From contig JABBOB010000020.1 of assembly GCA_019352055.1 (NCBI GenBank), positions 1 to 45,226 on the forward strand: 45,226 bases of DNA. The letters are read 5' to 3'. Below the pieces are notes generated by a model, which saw only the letters and a program-made list of their open reading frames with translations, made no database searches and was not told the origin of the DNA. The stretch comes from Acidobacteriota bacterium. Lineage in GTDB: Bacteria; Actinomycetota; Actinomycetes; Actinomycetales; Microbacteriaceae. This document shows positions 26,075-35,528 of the stretch, piece by piece. Position 1 is the first letter of the stretch, and each line of letters opens with the position of its first letter. The position numbers and the translations under genes are program-made.

Positions 26075-26100
26075 GGAATAGTGCAGGTGCTTCGACGGTC
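26075..26100 (+). promoter_or_regulatory. SigR/SigH-like promoter before ene-reductase
   Basis: GGAAT (26075-26079), 18 bases, then GTC (26098-26100) matches the GGAAT-N18-GTT pattern of actinobacterial SigR/SigH oxidative-stress promoters except for the last base. Transcription would begin about three bases before the GTG start. This is weak evidence on its own. Confidence 0.35.
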
Positions 26101-26109
26101 AGGATCCCC

Positions 26110-27204
26110 GTGACCGATGCCGCCCTGTTCCAGCCTGTCCGCATCCGCGACCTCACCGTGCCGAACCGGGTGTGGGTGTCGCCGATGTGCCAGTACTCCG
26201 CCGAGGGTCGAGACGGAGTGGCGACCGACTGGCATCTCGTGCACCTCGGTGCGCTCGCGCAGGGTGGCGCGGGGCTCGTGATGACCGAGGCGACCGCGGT
26301 GAGCCCGGAGGGGCGCATCTCCTCGTGGGACCTCGGCATCTGGAACGACGCGCAGCGCGACGCCCTGGCCCCGATCGTGGACTTCATCCATGCGCGCGGC
26401 GCCATCGCGGCGGTGCAGCTGGCGCACGCGGGACGCAAGGCCTCCACCTACCCCGAGTGGCGGGGCCGGGGCTCGCAGGCGATCGAGGACGGCGGGTGGA
26501 CGACCGTCGGGCCGTCCGCCATCGCGTTCGACGGCTACGCCGAGCCGGCCGCTCTCGATGAGGCGGGCATCCGGAAGGTCGTGTCGGACTTCGCGGCTGC
26601 GACGCACCGCGCGGTCGATGCCGGGTTCGACGTGGTCGAGCTCCATGCGGCGCACGGCTACCTCCTCCATCAGTTCCTGTCCCCGCTCGCGAATCGGCGG
26701 ACCGATGCCTGGGGCGGCTCGCTCGAGCACCGAGCGCGCCTGCTGCTCGACGTCGTCCGGGCCGTCCGGGGAGCCGTCGGCGAATCGGTGCCGGTGCTCG
26801 TCCGGTTCTCCGGCACGGACTGGGTCGAGGGCGGCTGGACGGTCGAGGACACCGAGACCGTGGCCCGGTGGGCCGCCGAGGCAGGGGCGGATTGGTTCGA
26901 CGTCTCGAGCGGCGGCGTGGTCGCCGATGCGCGCATCCCGGTGGGACCGGGGTACCAGGTGCCGCTGGCGACGGCGGTCCGGACCGCGACGGGGCTGCCC
27001 GTCAACGCGGTCGGCCTGATCGAGACCGCCGAGCAGGCGGAGGCGATCGTCGCGTCCGGACGTGCGGACGCCGTCATGCTCGCGCGCGCCCTCCTGCGCG
27101 ACCCGCACCTCCCCCAGGCCTGGGCGGCGGAGCTGGGTGCGGACCTTCCCTGGCCGGTGCAGTACCAGCGCGCGAAGCCGCACCGCTCGGCGATCAGGGC
27201 GTAG
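26110..27204 (+). CDS. YqjM-type NADPH-dependent ene-reductase (Old Yellow Enzyme family)
   Basis: This is an FMN-containing TIM-barrel oxidoreductase, 364 residues, that reduces activated C=C bonds of enals and enones and can act in oxidative stress. The YqjM-type markers are present: PMCQYSAEG with the flavin-side Cys, the HAAHGYLLHQFLSPLANRRTD segment with the substrate-binding His pair, and the C-terminal phosphate-binding RALLRDP region. GTG26110 has AGGA six bases upstream. A SigR-like promoter precedes it. It is divergent from the GlsB-like gene. Confidence 0.92.
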   Translation: MTDAALFQPVRIRDLTVPNRVWVSPMCQYSAEGRDGVATDWHLVHLGALAQGGAGLVMTEATAVSPEGRISSWDLGIWNDAQRDALAPIVDFIHARGAIAAVQLAHAGRKASTYPEWRGRGSQAIEDGGWTTVGPSAIAFDGYAEPAALDEAGIRKVVSDFAAATHRAVDAGFDVVELHAAHGYLLHQFLSPLANRRTDAWGGSLEHRARLLLDVVRAVRGAVGESVPVLVRFSGTDWVEGGWTVEDTETVARWAAEAGADWFDVSSGGVVADARIPVGPGYQVPLATAVRTATGLPVNAVGLIETAEQAEAIVASGRADAVMLARALLRDPHLPQAWAAELGADLPWPVQYQRAKPHRSAIRA

Positions 27205-27268
27205 GTCCGTCCCGAAGCGGCTCGGGTGGTCCACGGCCCACCGGAACCCCTTCAAAATGGACGCAGCC

Positions 27269-30200
27269 ATGTCTGCCGACCTGCCGGAGATCACCTACCC
27301 GCCCGAGCTGCCCGTCAGCATGGTGCGGGAGGAGATCGCGGCGACGATCGCCGCGAACCAGGTCGTCGTCGTCGCCGGCGAGACCGGCTCGGGCAAGACG
27401 ACGCAGCTGCCGAAGATCGCGCTCGAGCTCGGCCGCTCCTCCATCGCGCACACGCAGCCCCGCCGCATCGCCGCCCGCACGATCGCGGAGCGCATCGCAG
27501 AGGAGCTGGAGGTGCCCCTCGGCGGCCTCGTCGGCTACTCGGTCCGGTTCACCGACACCTCCGGACCGGACACCCGCATCCGGCTGATGACGGACGGCAT
27601 CCTGCTCGCCGAGATCCGGCGCGACCGCGAGCTGCGCCGCTACGACACGATCGTGCTCGACGAGGCGCACGAGCGCAGCCTCAACATCGACTTCCTGCTC
27701 GGCTACCTGAAGCGCCTCCTCCCCCGCCGCCCGGACCTCAAGGTGATCGTCACCTCCGCGACGATCGACGTCGACCGGTTCGCCGCCCACTTCGCGGACG
27801 CGGAGGGAACGCCCGCGCCGATCGTCGAGGTGTCCGGCCGCACGTACCCCGTCGAGGTCCGGTACCGCCCGCTCGTGGTGGAGGACGCCGGCGACGACGA
27901 GGACGACCCGGATCCGGGCGGCTCGGAGGACCGCGACCTCGTGACCGGGATCCAGGAGGCGCTCGACGAGCTCGAGCGCGACCTCCCTGGCGGCGACGTG
28001 CTCGTCTTCCTCTCGGGCGAGAGCGAGATCCGTGACGTCGCGGACGCCCTGAACGGCGGGTACGTCGGGCGGACCCGCCCCACGGAGGTGCTCCCCCTCT
28101 ACGGCCGCCTGTCCGCGGCCGAGCAGCACCGCGTCTTCGAACGCAGCCGCACCCCGGGAGTGGAGCGGCGGATCGTGCTCGCGACGAACGTCGCGGAGAC
28201 GAGCCTCACCGTCCCCGGCATCCGGGCCGTGATCGACGGGGGCACCGCCCGCATCTCCCGCTACTCCGCCCGCGCGAAGGTGCAACGGCTGCCGATCGAG
28301 GCGATCTCGCAGGCGTCCGCGAACCAGCGCTCCGGCCGTGCCGGGCGGACGAGCGCGGGCGTCGCGATCCGCCTCTACGCCGAGGACGACTTCGCGAAGC
28401 GGGCCGAGTACACGGATCCGGAGATCCTCCGCACGAACCTCGCGGCGGTCATCCTGCAGATGCTGTCGCTCGGCCTCGGCGAGATCGAGGCGTTCCCGTT
28501 CCTCACCCCACCGGACTCGCGCGGGGTGAAGGCGGGGCTCGACCTCCTCCGGGAGCTCGGCGCGATCCGGGACGGCCGGACGCCGGAGCTGACGAAGGTC
28601 GGGCGGGACCTCGCCCGTCTCCCCGTCGACCCGCGGTTCGGGCGGATGCTCCTCGAGTCCAAGCGGCACGGCACCACCCGCGACGTGATCGCGATCGTCG
28701 CGGGACTGACCGTGCAGGACCCGCGCGAGCGACCCGCGGAGCGCCGGGGCGAGGCGGATCAGTCGCACGCGCGCTTCAGCGACCCGACCAGCGACCTGCT
28801 GGCCCTCCTGAACCTCTGGAACCATGTCGAGACGCAGCGGCGGGAGCTGTCCTCGAGCGCCTTCCGGCGCCGCTGCCGGGCGGAGTTCCTCAACTTCGTG
28901 CGGGTGCGGGAGTGGCAGGACCTCGTCCGCCAGCTCACCTCCGTCGCGAAGGATGCCGGCCTGCAGGTCGCGTCCCGCGACGACGGCACCGCGAACCCGG
29001 ACGCGATCCACAAGAGCGTGCTCGCGGGGCTGCTGTCGCAGCTCGGCCTACGCGACGATCGGACGGCCGCGCCGAAGGGTCCGGGCGGCAGGCCGACACC
29101 CCGCCGGGGCAGCGTCGAGTTCACCGGTGCCCGGCAGCTGCGGTTCGTCGTCTTCCCCGGCTCGGGCCTGGCGAAGAAGCCGCCGCGGGCGCTGATGACC
29201 GCCGAGCTGGTCGAGACCTCCCGGCTCTTCGCCCGGATGAACGTGGCGATCGACCCGGCCTGGGCGGAGCCGATCGCGGGCGACCTCGTGAAGCGCACCT
29301 ACGGGGAGCCGCGCTGGGAGCAGCGCCAGGGCGCCGCGGTCGCCGACGAGCGGGTCACGCTGTTCGGCCTCCCGATCGTGGAGCAGCGCCGCATCCAGTA
29401 CGCGCGCCTCAACCCGGCGCACGCCCGCGACCTCCTGCTCGAGCACGCGCTGCTCGCAGGCGAGTGGCAGCGGGAGGTGGGCCGCGACCCGCTCTACGAG
29501 TTCGACCGCGTGAACCGCCGCCTCCGCACCGAGCTCGACGACGACGCGGAGCGCACCCGCAGCCGGCCGGTCGACGAGCAGGCGATCCTCGACTTCTACG
29601 ACGACCGGGTGCCCACCGACGTCACCGACGTCCGCCGCTTCGAGACGTGGTGGCGCTCGGCTCGGGAGGAGGCGCCCGACCTGCTCACGATGCGGCGGTC
29701 GGACCTGCTGGGCGAGGAGGCGCAGCCGGAGGTCGACGAGCAGGACTTCCCGCCCACCTGGCAGCAGGGCGACCAGCGCCTCCGGCTCGCGTACCGGTTC
29801 GCGCCCGGTGCCACGGACGACGGGCTCACCGTCCGGGTGCCGCTGCCGCTGCTCGCCGGGCTGTCCCCGGCCGGCTTCGACTGGCTCGTGCCCGGCTTCC
29901 GGGAGGAGCTCGTCACCGCGCTGCTCCGGTCGCTGCCGAAGCCGATCCGCCGCCACGTCGTGCCCGCGGCCGACTGGGCGCGCCGCCTCCTGCCCGAGCT
30001 GCCCGCTGGGCCCGAGACGGGCGCCGACCCGGGACCGCTGGTCGACGCCCTCGTGCCCGTGATCCGCAGGGTGGCCGGGGTCGCCGTCGCGCCCGCCGAC
30101 TTCGACCTCGCGCGGCTCCCCGCGCACCTGCACCCGGCATTCGCGGTGACGGACGCGCCGCGCGGGCGGCGGGGCGCGCCGCAGGAGGTCGGTCGCGACA

Positions 30201-31156
30201 CGGACCTCGCGGCGCTCCAGGCCCGCTTCGCCGACCGTGCCCGCTCGTCCGCGGCCCGCGTGGTGGCGCGCCCGGCGCCCGGGTCGGCGCCGATCGAGCG
30301 CACCGGGATGACCACCTGGGATCTCGATGACCTGCCGCGCGTCCTCGACACGCGTGCGGCAGGAGGCGTCGTCCGCGCCTACCCGGCGCTCGTCGACACG
30401 GGGTCCGCCGTCGACGTCCGGCTGCTCGCGACGCCGGCGGAGCAGGCCGCTTCGACGCGGGCGGGCGTGCACCGACTGCTCGCGCTCGCGACCCCCTCCC
30501 CCGCCGCCTACGTGCGCGACCACCTCACCGGCGCCGAGAAGCTCGCGCTCGGCGCGAGCCCGTACCGCAGCACGGAGGCGCTGTTCCAGGACTGCTTCGA
30601 CGCGGTCGTCGACCGGGTCCAGGCACGGACTGCGCCCGACGGCGTCGCCTGGGATCGGCCCACCTTCGACCGCATGCGCGAGACGCTGGCTGCGACCGTC
30701 GTCGACGACCTGTTCCGGGTGGTGGGCGCCGCCGCGGCCGCGCTCGCCGGTGCCCGGGACGCGGACCGGGCGATCCGGCACGCGACGAGCCTCGCGCTCG
30801 TTCCGGCGCTGCGGGACGCCCGCGCCCAGCTCGACGCGGTGATCCACCCCGGGTTCGCGCGGCTCGACGGCGCAGACCGCCTCCCGCGGCTCGCGGTCTA
30901 CACCGCCGGCATCGTGCGGCGGGTGGAGCGGCTGCCGGAGCAGGCGAACCGCGATCGCGTCTGGATGACCGAAGCGCAGACCGCGCAGGACCTGTACCTC
31001 GCGGCGGGCGGGACGCTCCCGCTGCGGCCCGGCCTCCGGCCGGAGCTCGTGCACGTCCGCTGGCTGCTGGAGGAGCTGCGGCTCAGCCTCTTCGCCCAGA
31101 CCCTGCCGACCGCCGAGCCGGTCTCGCTCCAGCGCATCCGCAAGGCGCTCAGCTGA
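27269..31156 (+). CDS. hrpA: ATP-dependent RNA helicase HrpA
   Basis: This is a DEAH-box helicase of about 1295 residues, the normal HrpA length. It has the Walker A motif GETGSGKT (37-44), DEAHERS (about 131), SAT, and the RSGRAGR motif VI, followed by the HA2/OB region and the long HrpA-specific DUF3418 C-terminal domain ending in VSLQRIRKAL. In other bacteria HrpA acts on stalled ribosomes or mRNA. ATG27269 is preferred over ATG27257: homologue-like starts begin close to LPEITYPPELP, and a CAAAAT box lies ten bases upstream. Confidence 0.93.
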   Translation: MSADLPEITYPPELPVSMVREEIAATIAANQVVVVAGETGSGKTTQLPKIALELGRSSIAHTQPRRIAARTIAERIAEELEVPLGGLVGYSVRFTDTSGPDTRIRLMTDGILLAEIRRDRELRRYDTIVLDEAHERSLNIDFLLGYLKRLLPRRPDLKVIVTSATIDVDRFAAHFADAEGTPAPIVEVSGRTYPVEVRYRPLVVEDAGDDEDDPDPGGSEDRDLVTGIQEALDELERDLPGGDVLVFLSGESEIRDVADALNGGYVGRTRPTEVLPLYGRLSAAEQHRVFERSRTPGVERRIVLATNVAETSLTVPGIRAVIDGGTARISRYSARAKVQRLPIEAISQASANQRSGRAGRTSAGVAIRLYAEDDFAKRAEYTDPEILRTNLAAVILQMLSLGLGEIEAFPFLTPPDSRGVKAGLDLLRELGAIRDGRTPELTKVGRDLARLPVDPRFGRMLLESKRHGTTRDVIAIVAGLTVQDPRERPAERRGEADQSHARFSDPTSDLLALLNLWNHVETQRRELSSSAFRRRCRAEFLNFVRVREWQDLVRQLTSVAKDAGLQVASRDDGTANPDAIHKSVLAGLLSQLGLRDDRTAAPKGPGGRPTPRRGSVEFTGARQLRFVVFPGSGLAKKPPRALMTAELVETSRLFARMNVAIDPAWAEPIAGDLVKRTYGEPRWEQRQGAAVADERVTLFGLPIVEQRRIQYARLNPAHARDLLLEHALLAGEWQREVGRDPLYEFDRVNRRLRTELDDDAERTRSRPVDEQAILDFYDDRVPTDVTDVRRFETWWRSAREEAPDLLTMRRSDLLGEEAQPEVDEQDFPPTWQQGDQRLRLAYRFAPGATDDGLTVRVPLPLLAGLSPAGFDWLVPGFREELVTALLRSLPKPIRRHVVPAADWARRLLPELPAGPETGADPGPLVDALVPVIRRVAGVAVAPADFDLARLPAHLHPAFAVTDAPRGRRGAPQEVGRDTDLAALQARFADRARSSAARVVARPAPGSAPIERTGMTTWDLDDLPRVLDTRAAGGVVRAYPALVDTGSAVDVRLLATPAEQAASTRAGVHRLLALATPSPAAYVRDHLTGAEKLALGASPYRSTEALFQDCFDAVVDRVQARTAPDGVAWDRPTFDRMRETLAATVVDDLFRVVGAAAAALAGARDADRAIRHATSLALVPALRDARAQLDAVIHPGFARLDGADRLPRLAVYTAGIVRRVERLPEQANRDRVWMTEAQTAQDLYLAAGGTLPLRPGLRPELVHVRWLLEELRLSLFAQTLPTAEPVSLQRIRKALS

Positions 31157-31179
31157 TCACGGGCTCCCTACGGCCCGGG

Positions 31180-32001
31180 TCACGGGTTCGGGCCGGTGGC
31201 CACCGGGCGTGCCGGGTCGCTCGACCAGGCGCTCCACGAGCCGGGGTAGAGCGCTCCGTCGACGCCTGCGACGGCGAGTGCGAGCAGCTCGTGCGAGGCC
31301 GTGATGCCGGAGCCGCAGTACGCGGCGACCGGGCCGTCGAGGTCGATGCCGAGCGAGGCGAACCGCTGCCGGAGCGCGTCGGGCGGCAGGAAGCGCCCAT
31401 CCGCGTCCAGATTTCCGGCCGTCGGTGCGCTGATCGCGCCGGGGACGTGCCCGGCGCGGGGATCGACGGGCTCGACCTCGCCCCGGTACCGCTCGCCGGC
31501 ACGGGCGTCGAGCAGTGCACCCGCGAACCCGGCCGCGCCGTCCGCGTCGATGACCGGGAGATGCCCCGGGGTCAACTCCACGTCGCCGGGCTCCGGGGTC
31601 GCGTCACCCTGCTCGAGCGGCAGGTCCGCCCGGCGCCAGGCGGCGAGACCGCCGTCCAGGACGCGCACGTCGGCGAGCCCGCCGTCCCGGAGGAGCCACC
31701 ACGCCCGCGCGGCCGACATCCCGCCGAGGTCGTCGTACGCGACGACGATGCTGTCCTGCTGCACGCCCCAGCGCCGCGCGGCCTCCTCCAGCGCAGCCGC
31801 CGCCGGAAGGGGATGCCGTCCGGAGCCCGGGGACGGCGCCCCCGCCAGCTCGTGCTCGAGATCGACGTAGACCGCACCCTGCAGGTGCGCCGCCCGGTAC
31901 GCGGGCCGACCGTCCGGGGCGTCGAGGCGCCATCGGACGTCGATCAGGACCAGGCGGGGGTCCCCGAGGAGCGGGAGGAGGTCGGCAGGCTGGATGAGCA
32001 C
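31180..32001 (-). CDS. Two-domain rhodanese sulfurtransferase
   Basis: This is a 273-residue thiosulfate or 3-mercaptopyruvate sulfurtransferase with tandem rhodanese domains. The first (about 1-115) is structural and the second (about 145-270) carries the active-site loop YCGSGITA with the persulfide-forming Cys. The CGSGxTA form is nearer to 3-mercaptopyruvate sulfurtransferases than to the CRKGVTA rhodanese loop. GTG32001 lies 19 bases after the stop of the GAF gene, so the two may be cotranscribed. Confidence 0.9.
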   Translation of the reverse strand: MLIQPADLLPLLGDPRLVLIDVRWRLDAPDGRPAYRAAHLQGAVYVDLEHELAGAPSPGSGRHPLPAAAALEEAARRWGVQQDSIVVAYDDLGGMSAARAWWLLRDGGLADVRVLDGGLAAWRRADLPLEQGDATPEPGDVELTPGHLPVIDADGAAGFAGALLDARAGERYRGEVEPVDPRAGHVPGAISAPTAGNLDADGRFLPPDALRQRFASLGIDLDGPVAAYCGSGITASHELLALAVAGVDGALYPGSWSAWSSDPARPVATGPNP

Positions 32002-32020
32002 GGACCGATCGTCGCAGGCG

Positions 32021-33184
32021 TCAGCGTTGGACGAGATGGGCGTCCACGCCCGCCGGCGGTCCGTCGACGCCGGTGATCTCCGCCTGCGCCAGGAGCGCGA
32101 GGTCCCGCAGCACCGCGAGATCGAGCCCTCGCACGTCCCGCGGCTCCGGGTCGTACACGCAGAACGACCCGATCCGGTAGCCGTCGGCCGACTCGATGGG
32201 GTGGGCGACGTAGAAGCGGATCGGGTGCGGCCCCTGCACCAGGGGGCTGTCGCGCAGCACGGGATCGAGCGCCGCGTCGCTGACGACCGTCGGCTCCGCA
32301 TGCTGGATCGTGTACGCGCAGAACGAGTGCGCCCGCGGGTTCTCCCCGCGCCCGGCGCCCGCGACAGCCATCTTCCACTGACGGTCGCGGTCGATGAAGT
32401 TGATCTCGGCGCTCTCCGTGCCGAACGCGGTCCGTGCCAGCTCCACGAGGTCGTTCAGCCTCGGGTCGGGCGCACTGCCGACGATGCCGAGCGCGTCGAG
32501 GGCCTGCTGGCGCGGCTCCTCGTCGTCGGCGCGGTTCCGGCGGCTGCGCGCGGTCGACTCGGACGCCGCTTGCCGCAGCGTGAGGACTGACTCGGCGACC
32601 TCCTCCCCGAGCGCCGTCGCCCAAGCGCGGGACCGTCCTAGAGCGTCGGCGTCGCCGTCCACCTCGCGGAAACGCACCCGGCTCGAGCCCAGACGGCCCA
32701 CGGTCGAACGCAACCGCACGTCGGGGGCCGCCGCGTGCCTGCTGCGGTCGGAGGCGACGAGCGCGGGCCCGACGACGATGACCTCGGTGGCGTCGGCCGC
32801 GTCCGCGATCACCTCGCTCAGCAGGTCGCCGATGCGCGCGAGGGTGCGAGGGCGCTGGCCGGAGTCCAGCCCCTCACCGAGCGCGACGAGGACGACGTCG
32901 TACCGCCAGAGCCGCCAGGTGCGGAAGACCCCCTGCACCGCACGCAGCACGGGCGCGAGATCGGTGAGCACGTCGACGTCGACGCCGTGCCTGGTCGAGA
33001 GCCACATGCGGTCCACGGCGCGTTCGGCGAGGGTCGCCCCGTCGACCTCGGCGAACAGGTGGCTGCGGTCGCCGATCAGCAGCACCCGCACCGGCGTCGC
33101 GCCGCTGTGATGGAGGCGCTGCATCGCCAGACGTGCGTTCCGGCCGGTCGGCAGGTTGCGGTCCACGGCACCTCCAGGCCCCAT
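32021..33184 (-). CDS. GAF-domain protein with N-terminal Rossmann-like domain
   Basis: This is a 387-residue cytosolic protein. The C-terminal half (about 225-375) is a GAF domain (LNDLVELARTAFGTESAEINFIDRDRQ... HSFCAYTIQ...VAHPIES...IGSFCVYD), a sensor of small molecules or redox state. The N-terminal part (about 30-215) begins VRVLLIGDRSHLF and has alternating strands and helices resembling an SGNH/GDSL-like fold without a clear catalytic triad. That assignment is tentative. No output domain is present. ATG33184 has GGGGTG upstream. Confidence 0.8.
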   Translation of the reverse strand: MGPGGAVDRNLPTGRNARLAMQRLHHSGATPVRVLLIGDRSHLFAEVDGATLAERAVDRMWLSTRHGVDVDVLTDLAPVLRAVQGVFRTWRLWRYDVVLVALGEGLDSGQRPRTLARIGDLLSEVIADAADATEVIVVGPALVASDRSRHAAAPDVRLRSTVGRLGSSRVRFREVDGDADALGRSRAWATALGEEVAESVLTLRQAASESTARSRRNRADDEEPRQQALDALGIVGSAPDPRLNDLVELARTAFGTESAEINFIDRDRQWKMAVAGAGRGENPRAHSFCAYTIQHAEPTVVSDAALDPVLRDSPLVQGPHPIRFYVAHPIESADGYRIGSFCVYDPEPRDVRGLDLAVLRDLALLAQAEITGVDGPPAGVDAHLVQR

Positions 33185-33234
33185 GATCACCCCGCCGCCC
33201 CGGATCCACCTGGACGGGGTCCACGCGACGCGGC

Positions 33235-34716
33235 TCAGTGAGCGACCGGGATCGGGCCCTCCGACGGGACGCGCTTCACCATCGTCGCGATCGCGATGGC
33301 GACCACGAAGACACCGGCGCTGACGAGGAACGCGAGCCGGGTGCCGGCCGCCTCCGCCGCTCCCGCACCACCGGTGCCGCTGAAGCCGGACGCGCCGACC
33401 GCGAGCAGCGCCACGGACATCGCCGTGCCCGCCGCTCCGCCGACCTGCTGCACCGTCGCGAAGACGGCGCTGCCGTAGGAGGTGAAACGACGCGGTACCG
33501 CGGACAGCCCCGCCGTGAACACGGACGGCAGCACGGTCGCGAGGCCGAAGCTCAGCAGCATGTGGCAGAGCAGCACCTGCCACGCGGGGGTCGTGGCGGT
33601 GAGGGTCGTGCCGAGCAGGATCAGCGCGACCATCGCGATCACCAGCCCGGGGATCAGCAGCGGCCGTGGGCCGAACCGGTCGTACAGGCGCCCGACGACC
33701 GGCCCGAGCAGGCCCATCAGCAGCCCGCCGGGCAGCACGAGCAGGCCCGTCTGCAGGGCGGTGAGCCCGAGCACCTGCTGGAGGTAGATCGGCAGCAGGA
33801 TCGCGGCACCGAGCAGCCCGAGGAACGCGAGCGCGCCGGAGACGACCGACGCCGTGAACACGCGCGAGCGGAACACCCGCAGGTCGAGCAGCGCGTTGTC
33901 CGTCTTCTGCAGGGCCCGTTGGCGCACGAGGAAGACCACGAGGGACACCACCCCGATGGCGACGGGCACGCCCACGGCGACGGCGGAGATCCCGCCCGGC
34001 GCCGACGCGCCGACGCCGACGGCGTTCAGCCCGTAGACGAGGCCGCCGAAACCGACGGCCGACAACGGGATCGACACCCAGTCGATCGGCACGTGGCGGG
34101 GCTCGCCGAGGTTCGGGATGAGGCGCAGGCCGATGACGAGACCGGCGACCGCGATCGGCAGCACGCACCAGAACAGGAACGGCCACGGCAACGCGCTGAG
34201 GATCAGCCCCGACACGGTGGGTCCGATCGCGGGCGCGACGGAGATCACGATCGAGATGTTGCCCATCATCGCGCCGCGGCGGGACTCCGGGACGATCGTC
34301 ATGACCGTCGTCATCAGCAGCGGCGTGATCACCGCGGCTCCGATGCCCTGGATGACGCGGGCGACGAGCAGGACGCCGAAGGTCGGAGACAGCGCGGCGA
34401 GCAGCGTGCCGAGGACGAACGAGCCGAGCGCGATCGCGAACAGCGTCCGGGTCGTGAGCCGCTGGATCAGGAAGCCGCTCACCGGGATGACGACGGCCAT
34501 CGTGAGGATGAACGCGGTCGAGAGCCACTGGCCGGCGCTCGCGTCGACATGCAGGTCCTTGATGAGCACCGGGATCGCGACGCTCATGATCGTCTCGTTC
34601 AGCACGACCACGAACGCGGAGACGAGCAGGACGCCGATCGCGATCGCGTCGCTCCTGCTGAGCCGTTCGACCCCGTCGGCGGGCGCCGATGCGGTGCGGT
34701 CGATGGTCTCGGTCAC
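33235..34716 (-). CDS. DHA2-family (14-helix) MFS drug exporter
   Basis: This is a 493-residue EmrB/QacA-type transporter with 14 hydrophobic segments. DHA2 features include VLNETIMSVAIPVLIKDL in helix 1, QWLSTAFILTMAVVIPVSGFL in helix 2, and the antiporter motif C region GPTVSGLIL in helix 5. It would exchange drugs or toxic compounds for protons. GTG34716 has GGAGG about six bases upstream. It is monocistronic as far as can be seen. The 162 bases upstream show no operator I can define. Confidence 0.92.
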   Translation of the reverse strand: MTETIDRTASAPADGVERLSRSDAIAIGVLLVSAFVVVLNETIMSVAIPVLIKDLHVDASAGQWLSTAFILTMAVVIPVSGFLIQRLTTRTLFAIALGSFVLGTLLAALSPTFGVLLVARVIQGIGAAVITPLLMTTVMTIVPESRRGAMMGNISIVISVAPAIGPTVSGLILSALPWPFLFWCVLPIAVAGLVIGLRLIPNLGEPRHVPIDWVSIPLSAVGFGGLVYGLNAVGVGASAPGGISAVAVGVPVAIGVVSLVVFLVRQRALQKTDNALLDLRVFRSRVFTASVVSGALAFLGLLGAAILLPIYLQQVLGLTALQTGLLVLPGGLLMGLLGPVVGRLYDRFGPRPLLIPGLVIAMVALILLGTTLTATTPAWQVLLCHMLLSFGLATVLPSVFTAGLSAVPRRFTSYGSAVFATVQQVGGAAGTAMSVALLAVGASGFSGTGGAGAAEAAGTRLAFLVSAGVFVVAIAIATMVKRVPSEGPIPVAH

Positions 34717-34878
34717 GAGGACCTCCGGGAGGTTCGGGGCGGCGTCCTTGACGGGCTCGGATGCGGAGCCGGGACGACAGGGGCGGAGCGAGCGGCACCG
34801 TCCCCCGACGGGTCACCGGGTCGACAACCTCGGCGACGTCTCAAGCATTCCATCGAGCTCGGACAGCAGCAACGGCGG

Positions 34879-35502
34879 TCACCGGATGTTCAGCCGGCGC
34901 TCGTGCCGTCGCTCGATCACACGGCCGATGCGCCCCGTCAGGACGAGCACCAGGAGCGAGAAGTAGTTGATCTGCGGGAAGACCGTCCCGATCACCAGCG
35001 CGACGACGAACCCGGCGGTCGTCTCCACCGATCCGAACAGCCGTCGCCAGGCGTCGTCGTCGCGCCCGTCCGTGAGCTCGGCATGACGCCGGATGTGCCA
35101 GGCGAGCACGGTGAGGCAGACGCTGCTCAGCAGCATCACCCCGATGTAGAGCGCCACCGGTGCGGTGTCGTGCGCGGATCGTCCCGTGAGCGCGGTGGCG
35201 GGCGCCAGCAGCACCACCGTGAACAGCCAGACGATGGTGACGCGCACGAGCGTGGGGTCCCAGCGGAGGACGTGCTCGAAGATCCGATGGTGCGACCACC
35301 AGAGCCGGGCGATGACGAAGAAGCTGATCGCGAAGCCGAGCAGCGGTGGCGCCGCGTCCTGGACCAGCGCGCCGAGGCTGTCGCCGTCCCACCCGCGCGC
35401 GATGTCCGCGAGCGGCAGCGCCAGCAGGGTGACGGCGATGGCGACGACGGCGTCCGTGAAGGTGACCAGGCGCTCCGCGCTGCGCCCGCCGTCCTCCTCC
35501 AC
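34879..35502 (-). CDS. TMEM175-like (DUF1211) membrane protein, possible K+ channel
   Basis: This is a 207-residue protein with about six helices. The first helix has the TMEM175/DUF1211 signature RLVTFTDAVVAIAVTLLALPL, matching the family's RxxxFSDxxxAIxxTLL motif with Thr for Ser. Bacterial homologues form K+-selective channels. GTG35502 is supported by a -10-like CATGCT six bases upstream (35509-35514, minus strand), giving a leaderless mRNA. The C terminus is Arg-rich. Confidence 0.85.
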   Translation of the reverse strand: MEEDGGRSAERLVTFTDAVVAIAVTLLALPLADIARGWDGDSLGALVQDAAPPLLGFAISFFVIARLWWSHHRIFEHVLRWDPTLVRVTIVWLFTVVLLAPATALTGRSAHDTAPVALYIGVMLLSSVCLTVLAWHIRRHAELTDGRDDDAWRRLFGSVETTAGFVVALVIGTVFPQINYFSLLVLVLTGRIGRVIERRHERRLNIR

Positions 35503-35528
35503 CGCACCAGCATGGCGGAGATGCCTGC

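Noticed and set aside
34717-34878. Operator for the drug exporter
   Set aside because: Only weak short inverted repeats (GTCG/CGAC) were found, and no regulator gene is adjacent.
35136-35158. TGTAGAG half-site as a further copper operator
   Set aside because: Lies inside the TMEM175-like coding region and has no matching TACA half at the right distance. Similar lone half-sites near 5727 and 41206 are also within genes.
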